Shown here in pieces: positions 25,242 through 34,091 of a DNA stretch of 64,000 nucleotides. Both the position numbers and the translations under genes were made by a program. Source of the DNA: Nocardia sp. NBC_00508 (lineage in GTDB: Bacteria; Actinomycetota; Actinomycetes; Mycobacteriales; Mycobacteriaceae); contig NZ_CP107852.1 of assembly GCF_036346875.1 (NCBI RefSeq), forward strand, positions 3,410,001-3,474,000, given 5' to 3'. The notes under the pieces were generated by a model. That model was not told the DNA's origin, did no database searches, and saw only the letters and a list, made by a program, of their open reading frames with translations. Within the stretch, counting starts at the first letter, position 1. Each line of letters opens with the position of its first letter.

Positions 25242-25958
25242 TCAGGTGTTGCGGCGCGCCTCGAGCCCGTCCAGCACGCGGTCCAATCCATAGCGGAACT
25301 TCCGCTCGCGCAGTTGTTCCGGGTCCTGGTCCCAATCCTCCTGGACTCGCGGAAACTCCCGCGCTGCCTCTTCGGCGGCCGGCCGCAGCTCGGCGATCCA
25401 CTCCTTCTCGGTCTTTCCGCTGCGAACCAGCAAACTCAGATATGCCGCCTCGGAGATGCCCATGCCGACCACGTAGCTGATCACCGTGCCGATACCGTCA
25501 CTCGCCTCGTCGACGGGAAAGCCGCCCGCTTCGAACAGCCCCACCATGCGGTCGTTGAGCCGCATGACGTTCGGGCCCAGGTACGACAGCCCGACCTGGC
25601 CGAGCGTCGAAGCCATCCACGGGTGCCGCAGGATCATCGCGCGCAGGCTCAGCGCACACTCTCGGGTCGCCCGCCGCCACTGCGCCGGGTCGTCGATCTC
25701 GGGAACGCTGATCTCGCCGTAGACCTCGTCGACCACCAGCTCGATCAGCTCGTCGCGATTGGCCACATGGCGGTAGAGGGAGGTGGCGCCCGCATTCAGC
25801 CGGGCGCCGAGCTGGCGCATGCTCAGCGCCTCCATCCCCTCGGCGTCCAGCAGCGCGACCGCCTCGGCCACGATCTGTTCCCTGGTCAGGGCCGGTTGTT
25901 CCCGGCCGCGCCTTGGGCGCGTCCACACCGAACCCACCGGCTGTTTCTCCGCGGGCAT
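25242..25958 (-). CDS. TetR-family repressor of the divergent MFS exporter
   Basis: A 238-residue regulator. The N-terminal helix-turn-helix spans about residues 25-70: LTREQIVAEAVALLDAEGME, then MRQLGARLNAGATSLYRHVANRDEL. The rest is a TetR_C_1-type ligand and dimerisation domain (WRRATRECALSLRAMILRHP). ATG 25958 follows GGAAGGAG; the longer frame adds residues that overlap the operator region. Divergent placement beside an MFS pump, with two dyads between them, indicates autoregulated repression of efflux, relieved by a transported drug-like ligand (inference). Confidence 0.9.
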   Translation of the reverse strand: MPAEKQPVGSVWTRPRRGREQPALTREQIVAEAVALLDAEGMEALSMRQLGARLNAGATSLYRHVANRDELIELVVDEVYGEISVPEIDDPAQWRRATRECALSLRAMILRHPWMASTLGQVGLSYLGPNVMRLNDRMVGLFEAGGFPVDEASDGIGTVISYVVGMGISEAAYLSLLVRSGKTEKEWIAELRPAAEEAAREFPRVQEDWDQDPEQLRERKFRYGLDRVLDGLEARRNT

Positions 25959-25995
25959 GACCACTCCTTCCGTCGCCACCAGCATAGCGCACGAT

Positions 25996-26040
25996 GTTCG
26001 CACTTGCGTACGGCAAATTTCTATGCGTACATTGTTCGCA
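25996..26040. promoter_or_regulatory. Tandem TetR operators in the tetR-MFS intergenic region
   Basis: Two dyads share the half-site TGTnCGCA. Site 1, GTTCGCACTTGCGTAC (25996-26011), has arms facing across two bases. Site 2, TGCGTACATTGTTCGCA (26024-26040), has the same half-sites in the opposite arrangement around one base. In each the only arm mismatch is the same central T/T position. They lie between the divergent starts at 25958 and 26084 and could control both. Confidence 0.7.
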
Positions 26041-26083
26041 AAACGAGAACGACGTGCGCAACTCTGCTGGAAGAGGTTTTCCG

Positions 26084-27601
26084 ATGAACGCGACCCGCGA
26101 CCCGAAACGCTGGTGGATCCTGATCGTGCTGTGCCTCAGCACGCTCGTCCTGGTCATCGACAATTTCGTCTTGGCCGTGGCGGTCCCGCCGCTGGCCGAG
26201 GATCTCGACGCGACGGCCCAGGACATCCAATGGATTCTGGACTCCTACATCCTGGTCTTCGCGGGCCTGCTGCTCACCGCGGGCAGTCTGGCCGACCGGT
26301 TCGGCCGCCGCCGGGTGATGATCGTCGGCCTCGCCCTGTTCGGGCTCGCCTCACTCGGGGCGACGATGGCCACCAGCCCGATCGAGCTGATCGTGGCGCG
26401 TGTCGTGATGGGTGTCGGTGGCGCGCTGGTGCTGCCGAGCACGCTGTCGATCCTGATCACGGTGTTCGACGACGCGGAGCGGCGCAAGGCGATGAGTTTC
26501 TGGAGCGCCGCATCGGTGCTCGGCCTGGTCGGCGGTCCCGTGCTCGGCGGGGTGCTCATCGCGCACTTCTGGTGGGGCGCGGCGTTCTTGATCAACATCC
26601 CGGTCGCGGTGCTGGCGATCATCGCAACACTGACCCTCATGCCCGAATCCAAGGGGCCGTGGACGACCCCTGACCTGCCCGGCGCCGTCCTGTCCATGGT
26701 CGGCATGACCGCACTGGTGTGGACCATCATCGAATTCCCCAAGGGCGGCCTCGAGCACGCGAGCACCCTGATCACGCTGACCACCGCCGTCGTCGCGCTG
26801 ATCGCGTTCGTGATCTGGGAGCGCCGCGTCGCCCACCCCATGGTTCCGCTGGATCTGTTCCGCAACCGCGATTTCAGCGGCGGCAGCCTGTCGCTGACCC
26901 TGGTCCAGGTGGCCAACGGCGGCCTGCTGCTGGTGCTGACCCAGTACCTGCAATTCGTGCTCGGCTACTCGCCGACGAAAGCGGGCTCGGCGTTCATTCC
27001 GATGATGATCGCGTCCATCGTGTGCAATGCACTCGGCGCCGGCCTGGGCGGCAAGGTCGGCAACCGCACGCTCGCCGTCACCGGCATGCTGGTCTCGGCC
27101 GTCGGGCTCGGTCTGCTGGCCGGATTGTCCGCGCACAGCGACTTCGGCATGCTTGCGCTCGCACTCGTGGTGCTCGGCGCGGGTGCCGGCTTGGCACAGC
27201 CCGCCGCGATCGCCGCGCTGATGGGCGCGGTTCCGCAGGAGCAGGCCGGCGTCGGCTCCGCGCTCAACGACACCATCCAGCAGGCGGGCGCCGCCCTCGG
27301 CATCGCCGTGCTCGGCAGCATCCTGTCCAGCACGTTCACCGCCGGCATGCCGGACTCGGCCGCGGAACCGGCCAAGCGCTCGATCACCGACGCACTGGCC
27401 CTGGCCGCGCGGACCGGCGACACCGAACTCCTCGCCACCGCCAGGGATGCGTTCAGCACCGCGATGTCGACCAGTTTCCTGGCGGGCGGCGCGGGCATCC
27501 TGGCCGCGGCGATCGTCGCCCTGTTCATCATGCGCAATACCGAGACCGAGCCCGCGGAGCAGGCCGGTAGGCCCGCGGCGGTAGAGGTGCCGGCCCGGTA
27601 A
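26084..27601 (+). CDS. MFS drug exporter, DHA2 (14-TM) family
   Basis: A 505-residue proton-driven efflux protein. The first helix has the LVLVIDNFVLAVAVPPL pattern of DHA2 pumps. Motif A is GSLADRFGRRRVMIVG near residue 66, and motif C-like residues are in LGLVGGPVLGGVL near 145. Some fourteen hydrophobic segments are spread to residue 490. ATG 26084 is preceded by GGAAGAGG. A TetR gene is divergent and a hairpin terminator follows. The exported compound is unknown; self-resistance or multidrug efflux is the usual role. Confidence 0.92.
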   Translation: MNATRDPKRWWILIVLCLSTLVLVIDNFVLAVAVPPLAEDLDATAQDIQWILDSYILVFAGLLLTAGSLADRFGRRRVMIVGLALFGLASLGATMATSPIELIVARVVMGVGGALVLPSTLSILITVFDDAERRKAMSFWSAASVLGLVGGPVLGGVLIAHFWWGAAFLINIPVAVLAIIATLTLMPESKGPWTTPDLPGAVLSMVGMTALVWTIIEFPKGGLEHASTLITLTTAVVALIAFVIWERRVAHPMVPLDLFRNRDFSGGSLSLTLVQVANGGLLLVLTQYLQFVLGYSPTKAGSAFIPMMIASIVCNALGAGLGGKVGNRTLAVTGMLVSAVGLGLLAGLSAHSDFGMLALALVVLGAGAGLAQPAAIAALMGAVPQEQAGVGSALNDTIQQAGAALGIAVLGSILSSTFTAGMPDSAAEPAKRSITDALALAARTGDTELLATARDAFSTAMSTSFLAGGAGILAAAIVALFIMRNTETEPAEQAGRPAAVEVPAR

Positions 27602-27619
27602 CGCGAGACATCACGGCTG

Positions 27620-27651
27620 AAGCCCCGGCTCGATGATTCGAGCCGGGCTTC
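27620..27651. terminator. Hairpin between convergent MFS and oxidoreductase genes
   Basis: GAAGCCCCGGCTCGA and TCGAGCCGGGCTTC pair over 14 positions with one bulged C and a TGAT loop, in the 104-bp gap between convergent genes. Confidence 0.75.
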
Positions 27652-27705
27652 GGCGCAGCTACCGCAAAGCCTGCCCCGGCGCGGGTACCGATTCGCCGTT
27701 GCCGA

Positions 27706-28701
27706 TCAGAATTCTCCCGCGACGCCGAGAACAGTTCGGCCCCTGTGGCTACCGTCCAGGATCGAGCGCAGCACCCGCTCCGCCTCGGTGACCGGCGCGT
27801 AGCTCTCCAGGGCCGAAAGATGCTGCGGACGAAGCTCATCGGCGAGCCTGGTCCACAGCTCGGCACGCCGCTCGATGGGCACGTTGACCGAATCGATGCC
27901 CAACAGCGCGACCCCGCGCAGGATGAACGGCATCACGGTGGTGGGCAGCTCGGACCCACCGGTAAGACCGCTGACCGCGACCGCGCCGCCGTAGCCGATC
28001 GCGCTGAGGATGTAGGCGAGTGAAGCACCGCCGACACTGTCCACCGCCGCGGCCCAGCGCGCTTTGGTCAGCGGCCGCAGCTCGGCGGTCGGGTCCGCTG
28101 GCAGCCGCCCGATCACCTCGTTGGCGCCGAGTTCGCTGAGCAAATCCTCCGCGTCGGTCTTGCCGGTCGAGGCGATGACCTCGAAGCCGAGGCGCGAGAG
28201 GATGTCCACGCTCACGCTGCCGACGCCGCCGGTCGCGCCGGTGACCAGCACCGGGCCGTCGTCCGGGGTGAGTCCGCGGTCCAGCAGGGCCTGCACGCTC
28301 AGTGCTGCGGTGAAGCCCGCGGTGCCGATCGCCGCGGCGTCGCGGGTGTCCAGCTGACCGAGCTCGACGATCCAGTCGGCGGGCACTCTGGCGTATTCGG
28401 CGTAACCGCCGTTGTGGGAGACACCGAGTTCGTACCCGTGCGCGATCACCAGGTCGCCCGGGGAGAAATCGTCGACGGAGGATTCGACCACCTCGCCGGT
28501 GAGGTCGATGCCCGGCACGATCGGGTAGCTGCGGACCACGCCGCCACCCTTGGTGATCGCCAAACCGTCCTTGTAGTTCGCGCTCGAGTAGTGCACTTTG
28601 ATCGTCACATCGCCCGGCCCGAGAAATTCCTCGTCGACCTGCTGCCGGGCCAGGACGATCCCGCTGTCCGATTCCTGTGCCACCATCGCCCAGAACTCCA
28701 T
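27706..28701 (-). CDS. YhdH/YhfP-family NADPH quinone oxidoreductase (AcuI-like)
   Basis: A 331-residue zinc-free medium-chain dehydrogenase/reductase. It has VHYSSANYKDGLAITKG near residue 37, YPIVPGIDLTGEV near 58, nucleotide-binding VLVTGATGGVGSVSVDIL near 148, and the family segment AVSGLTGGSELPTTVMPFILRG near 250. The nearest characterised relatives are E. coli YhdH and AcuI, which reduce acrylyl-CoA with NADPH. The start is ambiguous between ATG 28701 and ATG 28713; neither has a clear ribosome binding site. It lies 37 bases downstream of the DinB-like gene on the same strand. Confidence 0.88.
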   Translation of the reverse strand: MEFWAMVAQESDSGIVLARQQVDEEFLGPGDVTIKVHYSSANYKDGLAITKGGGVVRSYPIVPGIDLTGEVVESSVDDFSPGDLVIAHGYELGVSHNGGYAEYARVPADWIVELGQLDTRDAAAIGTAGFTAALSVQALLDRGLTPDDGPVLVTGATGGVGSVSVDILSRLGFEVIASTGKTDAEDLLSELGANEVIGRLPADPTAELRPLTKARWAAAVDSVGGASLAYILSAIGYGGAVAVSGLTGGSELPTTVMPFILRGVALLGIDSVNVPIERRAELWTRLADELRPQHLSALESYAPVTEAERVLRSILDGSHRGRTVLGVAGEF

Positions 28702-28738
28702 GCCGACGAGCATACGAGTGTCCGGACGGGTCCGGGGG

Positions 28739-29809
28739 TTACTGCGGCAGGAGTTCCAGGCGGACACCGAGCAGACGAACCGGCCGGTCGAGCTCGAACC
28801 GATCGACGATGCGCAACGCGGTCTCGGCGATCTGGGCGACATCGATGGTCGGTTCGGGCAGCTTTTCCTGCTTGCTTCGGGTGTAGAAGGTGTTGGTGCG
28901 CACCGTGACGGAGACCCGGGTGCCGATCCGGCCCGCGGCGGCCATCTCCTCGGCGACCTCGGTGGCCAGCCGCGCGACCTGCGCACGGATCTCGCCGGGA
29001 TCGGTCAGGTCCCGCGGAAAAGTCTCGGATTTGCTGCGGCCCACGGGAATTCGCGGTTCTACGGTGACATCTGTGTCGCCCTTGCCGTTTCCGAGCACCC
29101 ACAGATAAGGGCCGGTGTTCGGACCGAACTCGGCGGCGAGCCGATGCCGGTCGGCCGCCATCAGCTCGCCGACCGTGTGAATGCCGAGCTCGGCGAGGCG
29201 GGCGGCGATCCGGTTGCCGACGCCCCACAGCGCGTTGGTCGGGCGGTGAGCCATCACTTCGTTCCAGTTCGCGGCGGTGAGCCGGAAGACACCCGCGGCG
29301 GCGCCTCGGTCCGCGGCCGGTTCGACCGACGACTTGCCCGCCGACTTGGCGAACCCGGTGGCGAGCTTGGCGGTGAGTTTGTTGTCGCCGATACCGATCG
29401 AACAGGTCAGCTCCAAGCCCGCGATGGCGCGGCGGACCTCTTGCGCGAGAGCTTCGGGATCGTCGGTGTCGGCGGCGAGGAACGCCTCGTCCCAGCCCCA
29501 CACCTCGACCCGCCCGGGAAATGTCCGTAACAGCGACATCACCTCGTCGGAGGCGTCCTCGTAGGCGGCCATGTCCAGGGGAAGGAAAATGCCTTCCTGG
29601 CATTTGCGCTGAGCGCTGCGCAGCGGCATCCCGGCCCGTACCCCGAACGCGCGCGCCGGATAGGACGCGCAGGTCACCACTTTGCGCGGTTCGGTCGGAT
29701 CGCCGTGGCCGCCCACGATGACCGGCAGTCCCCGCAGTTCCGGATGACGGCGGAACTCCACCGCCGCCTGGAACTGGTCGAGATCGACGTGCAACAGCCA
29801 TCTGGCCAC
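28739..29809 (-). CDS. Y-family DNA polymerase, DinB2-like (Pol IV)
   Basis: A 356-residue translesion polymerase without a visible beta-clamp motif at the C-terminus (ends VRLELLPQ). The catalytic metal motifs are HVDLDQF (D9, D11) and WGWDEAFL near residue 105, where the usual SxDE is replaced by GWDE, as in mycobacterial DinB2/Rv3056. The finger segment KVVTCASYPARAFGVRAGMP is near 44, the HhH region LWGVGNRIAARLAELGI near 190, and the little-finger domain follows. Residue 14, the steric-gate position, is Gln. The GTG start is taken from alignment of HVDLDQ with the family N-terminus. Confidence 0.9.
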   Translation of the reverse strand: MARWLLHVDLDQFQAAVEFRRHPELRGLPVIVGGHGDPTEPRKVVTCASYPARAFGVRAGMPLRSAQRKCQEGIFLPLDMAAYEDASDEVMSLLRTFPGRVEVWGWDEAFLAADTDDPEALAQEVRRAIAGLELTCSIGIGDNKLTAKLATGFAKSAGKSSVEPAADRGAAAGVFRLTAANWNEVMAHRPTNALWGVGNRIAARLAELGIHTVGELMAADRHRLAAEFGPNTGPYLWVLGNGKGDTDVTVEPRIPVGRSKSETFPRDLTDPGEIRAQVARLATEVAEEMAAAGRIGTRVSVTVRTNTFYTRSKQEKLPEPTIDVAQIAETALRIVDRFELDRPVRLLGVRLELLPQ

Positions 29810-29970
29810 ATGCCGTTCTTACCGCACGGCGCCGACATTGTCGCCCTTGCGCGGCCGAGCGAACGTCACAACTGATCTCGTTCGCACATGGGTAACTCGC
29901 CGGGTACGCCCAGAACGCGGGTGACACCCCACGCAGGACCTGAACGCACATCCGGCGGCACCCAACTTGT

Positions 29971-30010
29971 ACAGCCTGAAGACCCGGAGAGGCGGGCGAG
30001 CTCAGGCTGT
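29971..30010. terminator. Inverted repeat at the lon 3' end
   Basis: ACAGCCTGA (29971-29979) and TCAGGCTGT (30002-30010) are perfect 9-bp arms around a 22-nt GC-rich loop; the second arm contains the lon stop codon. A possible terminator or processing hairpin for the lon transcript. The rest of the gap 29810-29970 shows no gene. Confidence 0.4.
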
Positions 30011-32398
30011 TGCGGCGAGCGCCGCGCCGTCGAGTGCCGGTTCGGCGACCGGCTCGATGGCATAGGCCAGGATGTCGGTCACGTCGGCGACGGGGCGGAC
30101 GTCCAGCGCGGCAAGCACTTCCGCGGGGACGTCGTCCAGGTCCGGCTCGTTGCGCGCCGGGATGAACACCGTCTTCAAACCGGCCCGCTGGGCGGCGAGC
30201 AGCTTCTGCTTCACGCCACCGATCGGCAGTACCCGGCCGTTCAACGTGACCTCGCCGGTCATGCCGACATCCGAGCGCACCTGGCGACCAAGCGCCAGCG
30301 ACACCAGCGCGGTGACCATGGTGACGCCCGCGGACGGACCGTCCTTGGGCACCGCTCCTGCCGGGAAGTGGATATGGATGTTGCGATCCAACACCGACGG
30401 CTCGATGCCGATCTCCTCCAGGTGTGAGCGCACGTAGGTAAGCGCGATCTGCGCGGATTCCTTCATGACGTCGCCGAGCTGGCCGGTGAGGGTCAGGGAG
30501 CGCTCACCTTCGGCGGCATTGGCCTCGATGTAGAGGACATCGCCACCCGCGCCGGTCACGGCGAGTCCGGTCGCCACACCCGGAACGGCGGTGCGTTCCA
30601 CCGAGTCCGAGGTGAAGCGCGGACGGCCGAGGTAGTCCTTCAAGTCGCCCAGACCGATCGTCAGGACATCCTCGACCAGCTTTTCGGAGCCCAGCCCGGG
30701 ATCGTAACCCGATGCGGCGGGCACTGATCCACGCTCCGACAACCGAGTCGCCGCCTTGCGCAACGCCTTCGCGATCAGCCGCTCCATCTGTCGCACACCG
30801 GCTTCCCTGGTGTAGTCGGCCGCGATCTCGCGCAGCGCCTCCTCGGTGACGGTCACCTCGTCGGCGGTCAGCGCGTTGCGCTCCAGTTGTCGCGGCACCA
30901 GGAAGTCGCGGGCGATGGCCACCTTGTCGTCCTCGGTGTAGCCGTCCACGGTGATCAGCTCCATCCGGTCCAGCAGCGGGCCGGGGATGGTCTCCATGAC
31001 ATTCGCCGTGGCGATGAACAGCACGTCGGACAAGTCCAGATCCAGATCGAGGTAGTGGTCGCGGAACGTGTGGTTCTGCGCTGGATCCAGCACCTCGAGC
31101 AGGGCGGCGGCCGGGTCGCCGCGGAAGTCCGAGCCGACCTTGTCGATCTCGTCCAACAGGACGACCGGGTTCATCGAACCCGCCTCCTTCATGGCACGCA
31201 CGATGCGACCGGGCAGTGCGCCGACATAGGTGCGCCGGTGACCGCGGATCTCGGCCTCGTCGCGCACGCCACCCAGGGCGACGCGAACAAACTTGCGGCC
31301 CAAGGCCCGCGCGACGGACTCACCGAGCGAGGTCTTGCCCACACCGGGCGGGCCGACCAGCACCAGCACCGCGCCGGAGCCTCGCCCACCGACGATCTCC
31401 AGCCCGCGGGCGGCACGGCGGGCCCGGACGGCCAGGTACTCGACCATGCGGTCTTTGACCTCGTCCAAGCCGTGGTGATCGGCGTCCAGGACCGCGCGGG
31501 CAGCCGAAACGTCGGTGCTGTCGGTGGTCTTCACCGTCCACGGGAGTTCCAGCACGGTGTCCAGCCAGGTCCGGATCCAGCCGGATTCCGGGCTCTGATC
31601 GCTGGCCCGCTCCAGCCTGCCGACCTCGCGCAGCGCCGCCTCGCACACGGTATCGGGCAGGTCGGCCTGCTCGACGCGGGTGCGGTAGTCGTCGGCGCCG
31701 TCGGGCTCGTCCTCGCCGAGTTCCTTGCGGATGGCGTTGAGCTGCTGGCGCAGCAGGAACTCGCGCTGGCTCTTCTCCATGCCCTCGCGGACGTCTTCGC
31801 TGATCTTCTCGGTGATCTCGGCCTCGGCGATGTGCTCCTTGGTCCACTCGATCAAGGTGCTGAGCCGTTTGGCCACATCAGGGGTTTCGAGCAGTTCCCG
31901 CTTCTGCTCGAAGGTCAGGTACGGCGCGTAGCCCGCAGTGTCGGCGATCGCCGACGGGTCGGTCAACTGGCTGACCGCATCGATGATCTGCCACGCCTCC
32001 CGCCGTTGCAGCACCGAGACGACCAGCTTCTTGTACTCTGCGGCCAGTTCCTTGGTCCGACCGTCCGATGTCGGCGTCTCGACCGGTTCGGCCTCCACCC
32101 ACAGCGCGGCGCCCGGTCCGGTGACCCCGTGTCCGATCTTGGCGCGCCGCTCGGCCTTCAGCACGGCCGCCGGGGCCCCGCCGCGCATCCGGCCGACTTG
32201 TTCGATGGTGGCGACCACACCGTAGGTGGCGTAGCCCTCGGTCAGCCGGGGCGCGAGCAGCACGGAGTCCTTCTTGGCGGCCCGTGCGGCATCGATCGCG
32301 GCCTGCGCCGATTCGTCCAGTTCGATGGGCACGACCATGCCCGGCAGCACGATCGGATCGGTCAGGAACAGCACCGGCAGGTTCTGTGGTGTAGTCAC
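30002..32398 (-). CDS. lon: ATP-dependent protease Lon
   Basis: A 798-residue LonA protease, slightly short but complete. The N-terminal substrate domain begins [19 protein letters not shown] coiled region ([20 protein letters not shown]) precedes the AAA module, with Walker [16 protein letters not shown], Walker [12 protein letters not shown] and [13 protein letters not shown]. The protease domain has the Ser-Lys dyad: Ser in [11 protein letters not shown] near residue 690 and Lys in [11 protein letters not shown] near 733. It degrades misfolded and regulatory proteins in the cytosol. GTG 32398 is chosen because the longer frame runs through an HspR operator. Lon is absent from M. tuberculosis but present in many other actinomycetes. 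Confidence 0.96.
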   Translation of the reverse strand: MTTPQNLPVLFLTDPIVLPGMVVPIELDESAQAAIDAARAAKKDSVLLAPRLTEGYATYGVVATIEQVGRMRGGAPAAVLKAERRAKIGHGVTGPGAALWVEAEPVETPTSDGRTKELAAEYKKLVVSVLQRREAWQIIDAVSQLTDPSAIADTAGYAPYLTFEQKRELLETPDVAKRLSTLIEWTKEHIAEAEITEKISEDVREGMEKSQREFLLRQQLNAIRKELGEDEPDGADDYRTRVEQADLPDTVCEAALREVGRLERASDQSPESGWIRTWLDTVLELPWTVKTTDSTDVSAARAVLDADHHGLDEVKDRMVEYLAVRARRAARGLEIVGGRGSGAVLVLVGPPGVGKTSLGESVARALGRKFVRVALGGVRDEAEIRGHRRTYVGALPGRIVRAMKEAGSMNPVVLLDEIDKVGSDFRGDPAAALLEVLDPAQNHTFRDHYLDLDLDLSDVLFIATANVMETIPGPLLDRMELITVDGYTEDDKVAIARDFLVPRQLERNALTADEVTVTEEALREIAADYTREAGVRQMERLIAKALRKAATRLSERGSVPAASGYDPGLGSEKLVEDVLTIGLGDLKDYLGRPRFTSDSVERTAVPGVATGLAVTGAGGDVLYIEANAAEGERSLTLTGQLGDVMKESAQIALTYVRSHLEEIGIEPSVLDRNIHIHFPAGAVPKDGPSAGVTMVTALVSLALGRQVRSDVGMTGEVTLNGRVLPIGGVKQKLLAAQRAGLKTVFIPARNEPDLDDVPAEVLAALDVRPVADVTDILAYAIEPVAEPALDGAALAATA

Positions 32399-32417
32399 GT
32401 CTTCGACCCTTCCAAAA

Positions 32418-32438
32418 GTTGAGCGTTGCCTACTCAAC
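32418..32438. promoter_or_regulatory. HAIR box (HspR operator) upstream of lon
   Basis: GTTGAGC-N7-ACTCAAC closely follows the HspR consensus CTTGAGT-N7-ACTCAAG, with the correct 7-base spacing and the core TTGAG/CTCAA intact. It ends 20 bases before the lon GTG start. Streptomyces lon is known to be repressed by HspR, so heat-shock induction is expected here. No hspR gene is in the window. Confidence 0.8.
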
Positions 32439-32624
32439 CCGAAGGTGTTCGCGTTTGTTCCGCGCAGCTCAGGTCGTTCGCTGACGGCGAATAGCGCAGG
32501 CCTTGATCACCTGCCCGCTCCGAGGAACGGGTCTCGTTGACACTCCGTCCAAGGCAATGAGAACGTGGGGGCCTTGATATCTCATACCGGCGGTACCGCC
32601 GGCTCGGCTTAGGGAGTCCCATCG

Positions 32625-33980
32625 ATGTCGTCGCTCGCCGCTGGCGTGTTCATCGACTGGGAAGGGCTGACCGGGCAGTCGAAGTTCGTGGTCGACCTGG
32701 TCACGTTTCCGATCTTCAGTGCGCTGGCCGGGTGGCTGACCAACTGGACCGGCGTGCTCATGCTGTTCTGGCCGATTCGGTTTCGCGGTGTTCACATCCC
32801 CGGCCTGCAGGTGCTCTACCCATACTTCCCGCGCCGGGTCCAGGTGCTGCCGACCTTCTCGGCCGACGGCCGCCGCCTCGGATTCCAGGGCTTCATTCCG
32901 GCGCGCGCGGAGAAGATGGCCAGTATCTGCGTGGACAAGGCGCTGATGCGGATCGGCAGCCCCAAGGACTTCATCCACGAACTCGATCTGGACGGCATCG
33001 CCGACTACACCGCGGTGCTGGCGCGTGAACAGGTGCGGCCGCTGGTCGACGAACTGATGTACCGGGAGAACCCGGATCTGTGGCGCACCGTACCGCGCGC
33101 CGCCAAGCAGCTGATCTATCAGCGGGTGGATCGGGAGTTGCCCGCGCTGTCGCGGCGCGCGTTCGCCTCACTCGGGGACAACGTCGACCAGCTGATCGAC
33201 ATCAAGAGCTTCGTGATCCGCTACCTGCAGGAAAACCCGGCCATCCTGAAGGATCTGACCACCACCATCGCGGCGCCCGAGCTGCGATTCATGGTGCGCA
33301 TCGGTTTGCTCGGGGCGCCGTTCGGTCTGCTGCTTGCCTTGTACCTGCATGTGCACCAGCACATTCCAGTGCTCGGCTCGGTGCCGGGCTGGGTGATCGT
33401 GCTACTCGCCTCGGCGGCGATCGGCGTGATCGTGAACGTCATCGCGGTGAAGATGGTGTTCGAGCCAGGCGACCCGCAACCGAGATACAAGTACCTGTGG
33501 AAACAAGCGCTGCTGGCGAAGCGGCAGCCGCAAGCGGCGACCGACCTCGCCCACATCCTGGCCTACCAGGTGCTGACCCTGCCCAACCTGTCGAAAGAGC
33601 TTCTCGACGGCCCGAACGGGGACAAGACCAGGCAGTTGCTGGAGCATGTGATCGCCGACGAGATCACTCGCCAGCTCGGGCCGACCACCACCCTGGTGCG
33701 AGCGGCGCTGGGACGCCGCCAGTTCGTCAACCTCTCGGTGGGCGCGGCGGGTGCGGCAGTCGGCTTGGCGCCCAGCCTGGCGGAGGACGAGGAGTTCACC
33801 CTCGAGCAGGCCAAGACCATCGACGAGTTCGCGGCGCGTAAGCTGCGGCGGCTGACGCCCGGGGAGTTCATGGAGATGTTCTACGCCTCTGTCGAGCAGG
33901 ACGCCTGGCTGCTGTATCTGCACGGGGCGGCCCTCGGACTCCTCGTCGGCGCCGCCCATCTGGTCGTTTTCGGCTGGTAG
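32625..33980 (+). CDS. DUF445 family membrane protein
   Basis: A 451-residue integral membrane protein of the DUF445 family, function unknown. The N-terminal hydrophobic segment contains the typical ALAGWLTNWTGVLMLFWPIRF (residues ~34-54). A second repeat-like unit, IGVIVNVIAVKMVFEP (near 270-285), follows two central helices (about 228-245 and 256-280). A final helix runs at about 430-449. Long helical cytosolic or periplasmic regions lie between. TTAGGGAG lies nine bases before the ATG. It is divergent from lon, so a shared heat-shock link is conceivable but unproven. Confidence 0.85.
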   Translation: MSSLAAGVFIDWEGLTGQSKFVVDLVTFPIFSALAGWLTNWTGVLMLFWPIRFRGVHIPGLQVLYPYFPRRVQVLPTFSADGRRLGFQGFIPARAEKMASICVDKALMRIGSPKDFIHELDLDGIADYTAVLAREQVRPLVDELMYRENPDLWRTVPRAAKQLIYQRVDRELPALSRRAFASLGDNVDQLIDIKSFVIRYLQENPAILKDLTTTIAAPELRFMVRIGLLGAPFGLLLALYLHVHQHIPVLGSVPGWVIVLLASAAIGVIVNVIAVKMVFEPGDPQPRYKYLWKQALLAKRQPQAATDLAHILAYQVLTLPNLSKELLDGPNGDKTRQLLEHVIADEITRQLGPTTTLVRAALGRRQFVNLSVGAAGAAVGLAPSLAEDEEFTLEQAKTIDEFAARKLRRLTPGEFMEMFYASVEQDAWLLYLHGAALGLLVGAAHLVVFGW

Positions 33981-33995
33981 TGCGTCCGCTGGCAA

Positions 33996-34017
33996 ATATA
34001 AAACAAGCATGCTTGCC
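33996..34017 (+). promoter_or_regulatory. Promoter with TetR-like palindrome before the TIGR03084 gene
   Basis: An AT-rich ATATAAA (33996-34002) is followed by the perfect 12-bp palindrome CAAGCATGCTTG (34004-34015), with outer GGCAA/TTGCC also matching. Dyads of this kind around AAGCATGCTT are typical of TetR-family operators. It lies about 75 bases before the ATG at 34092. A T-rich run follows, so a terminator for the upstream gene is an alternative reading. Confidence 0.4.
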
Positions 34018-34091
34018 TTTTTCTGTGCCCGCTGCGATGCTGAACGCCGACGGCACACGAAGCGGTGTGCAAGGGACCGGCAAGGAAACGA

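Noticed and set aside
30887-32422. 511-codon plus-strand ORF opposite lon
   Set aside because: An antisense shadow of lon; the lon frame has Walker and Ser-Lys motifs.
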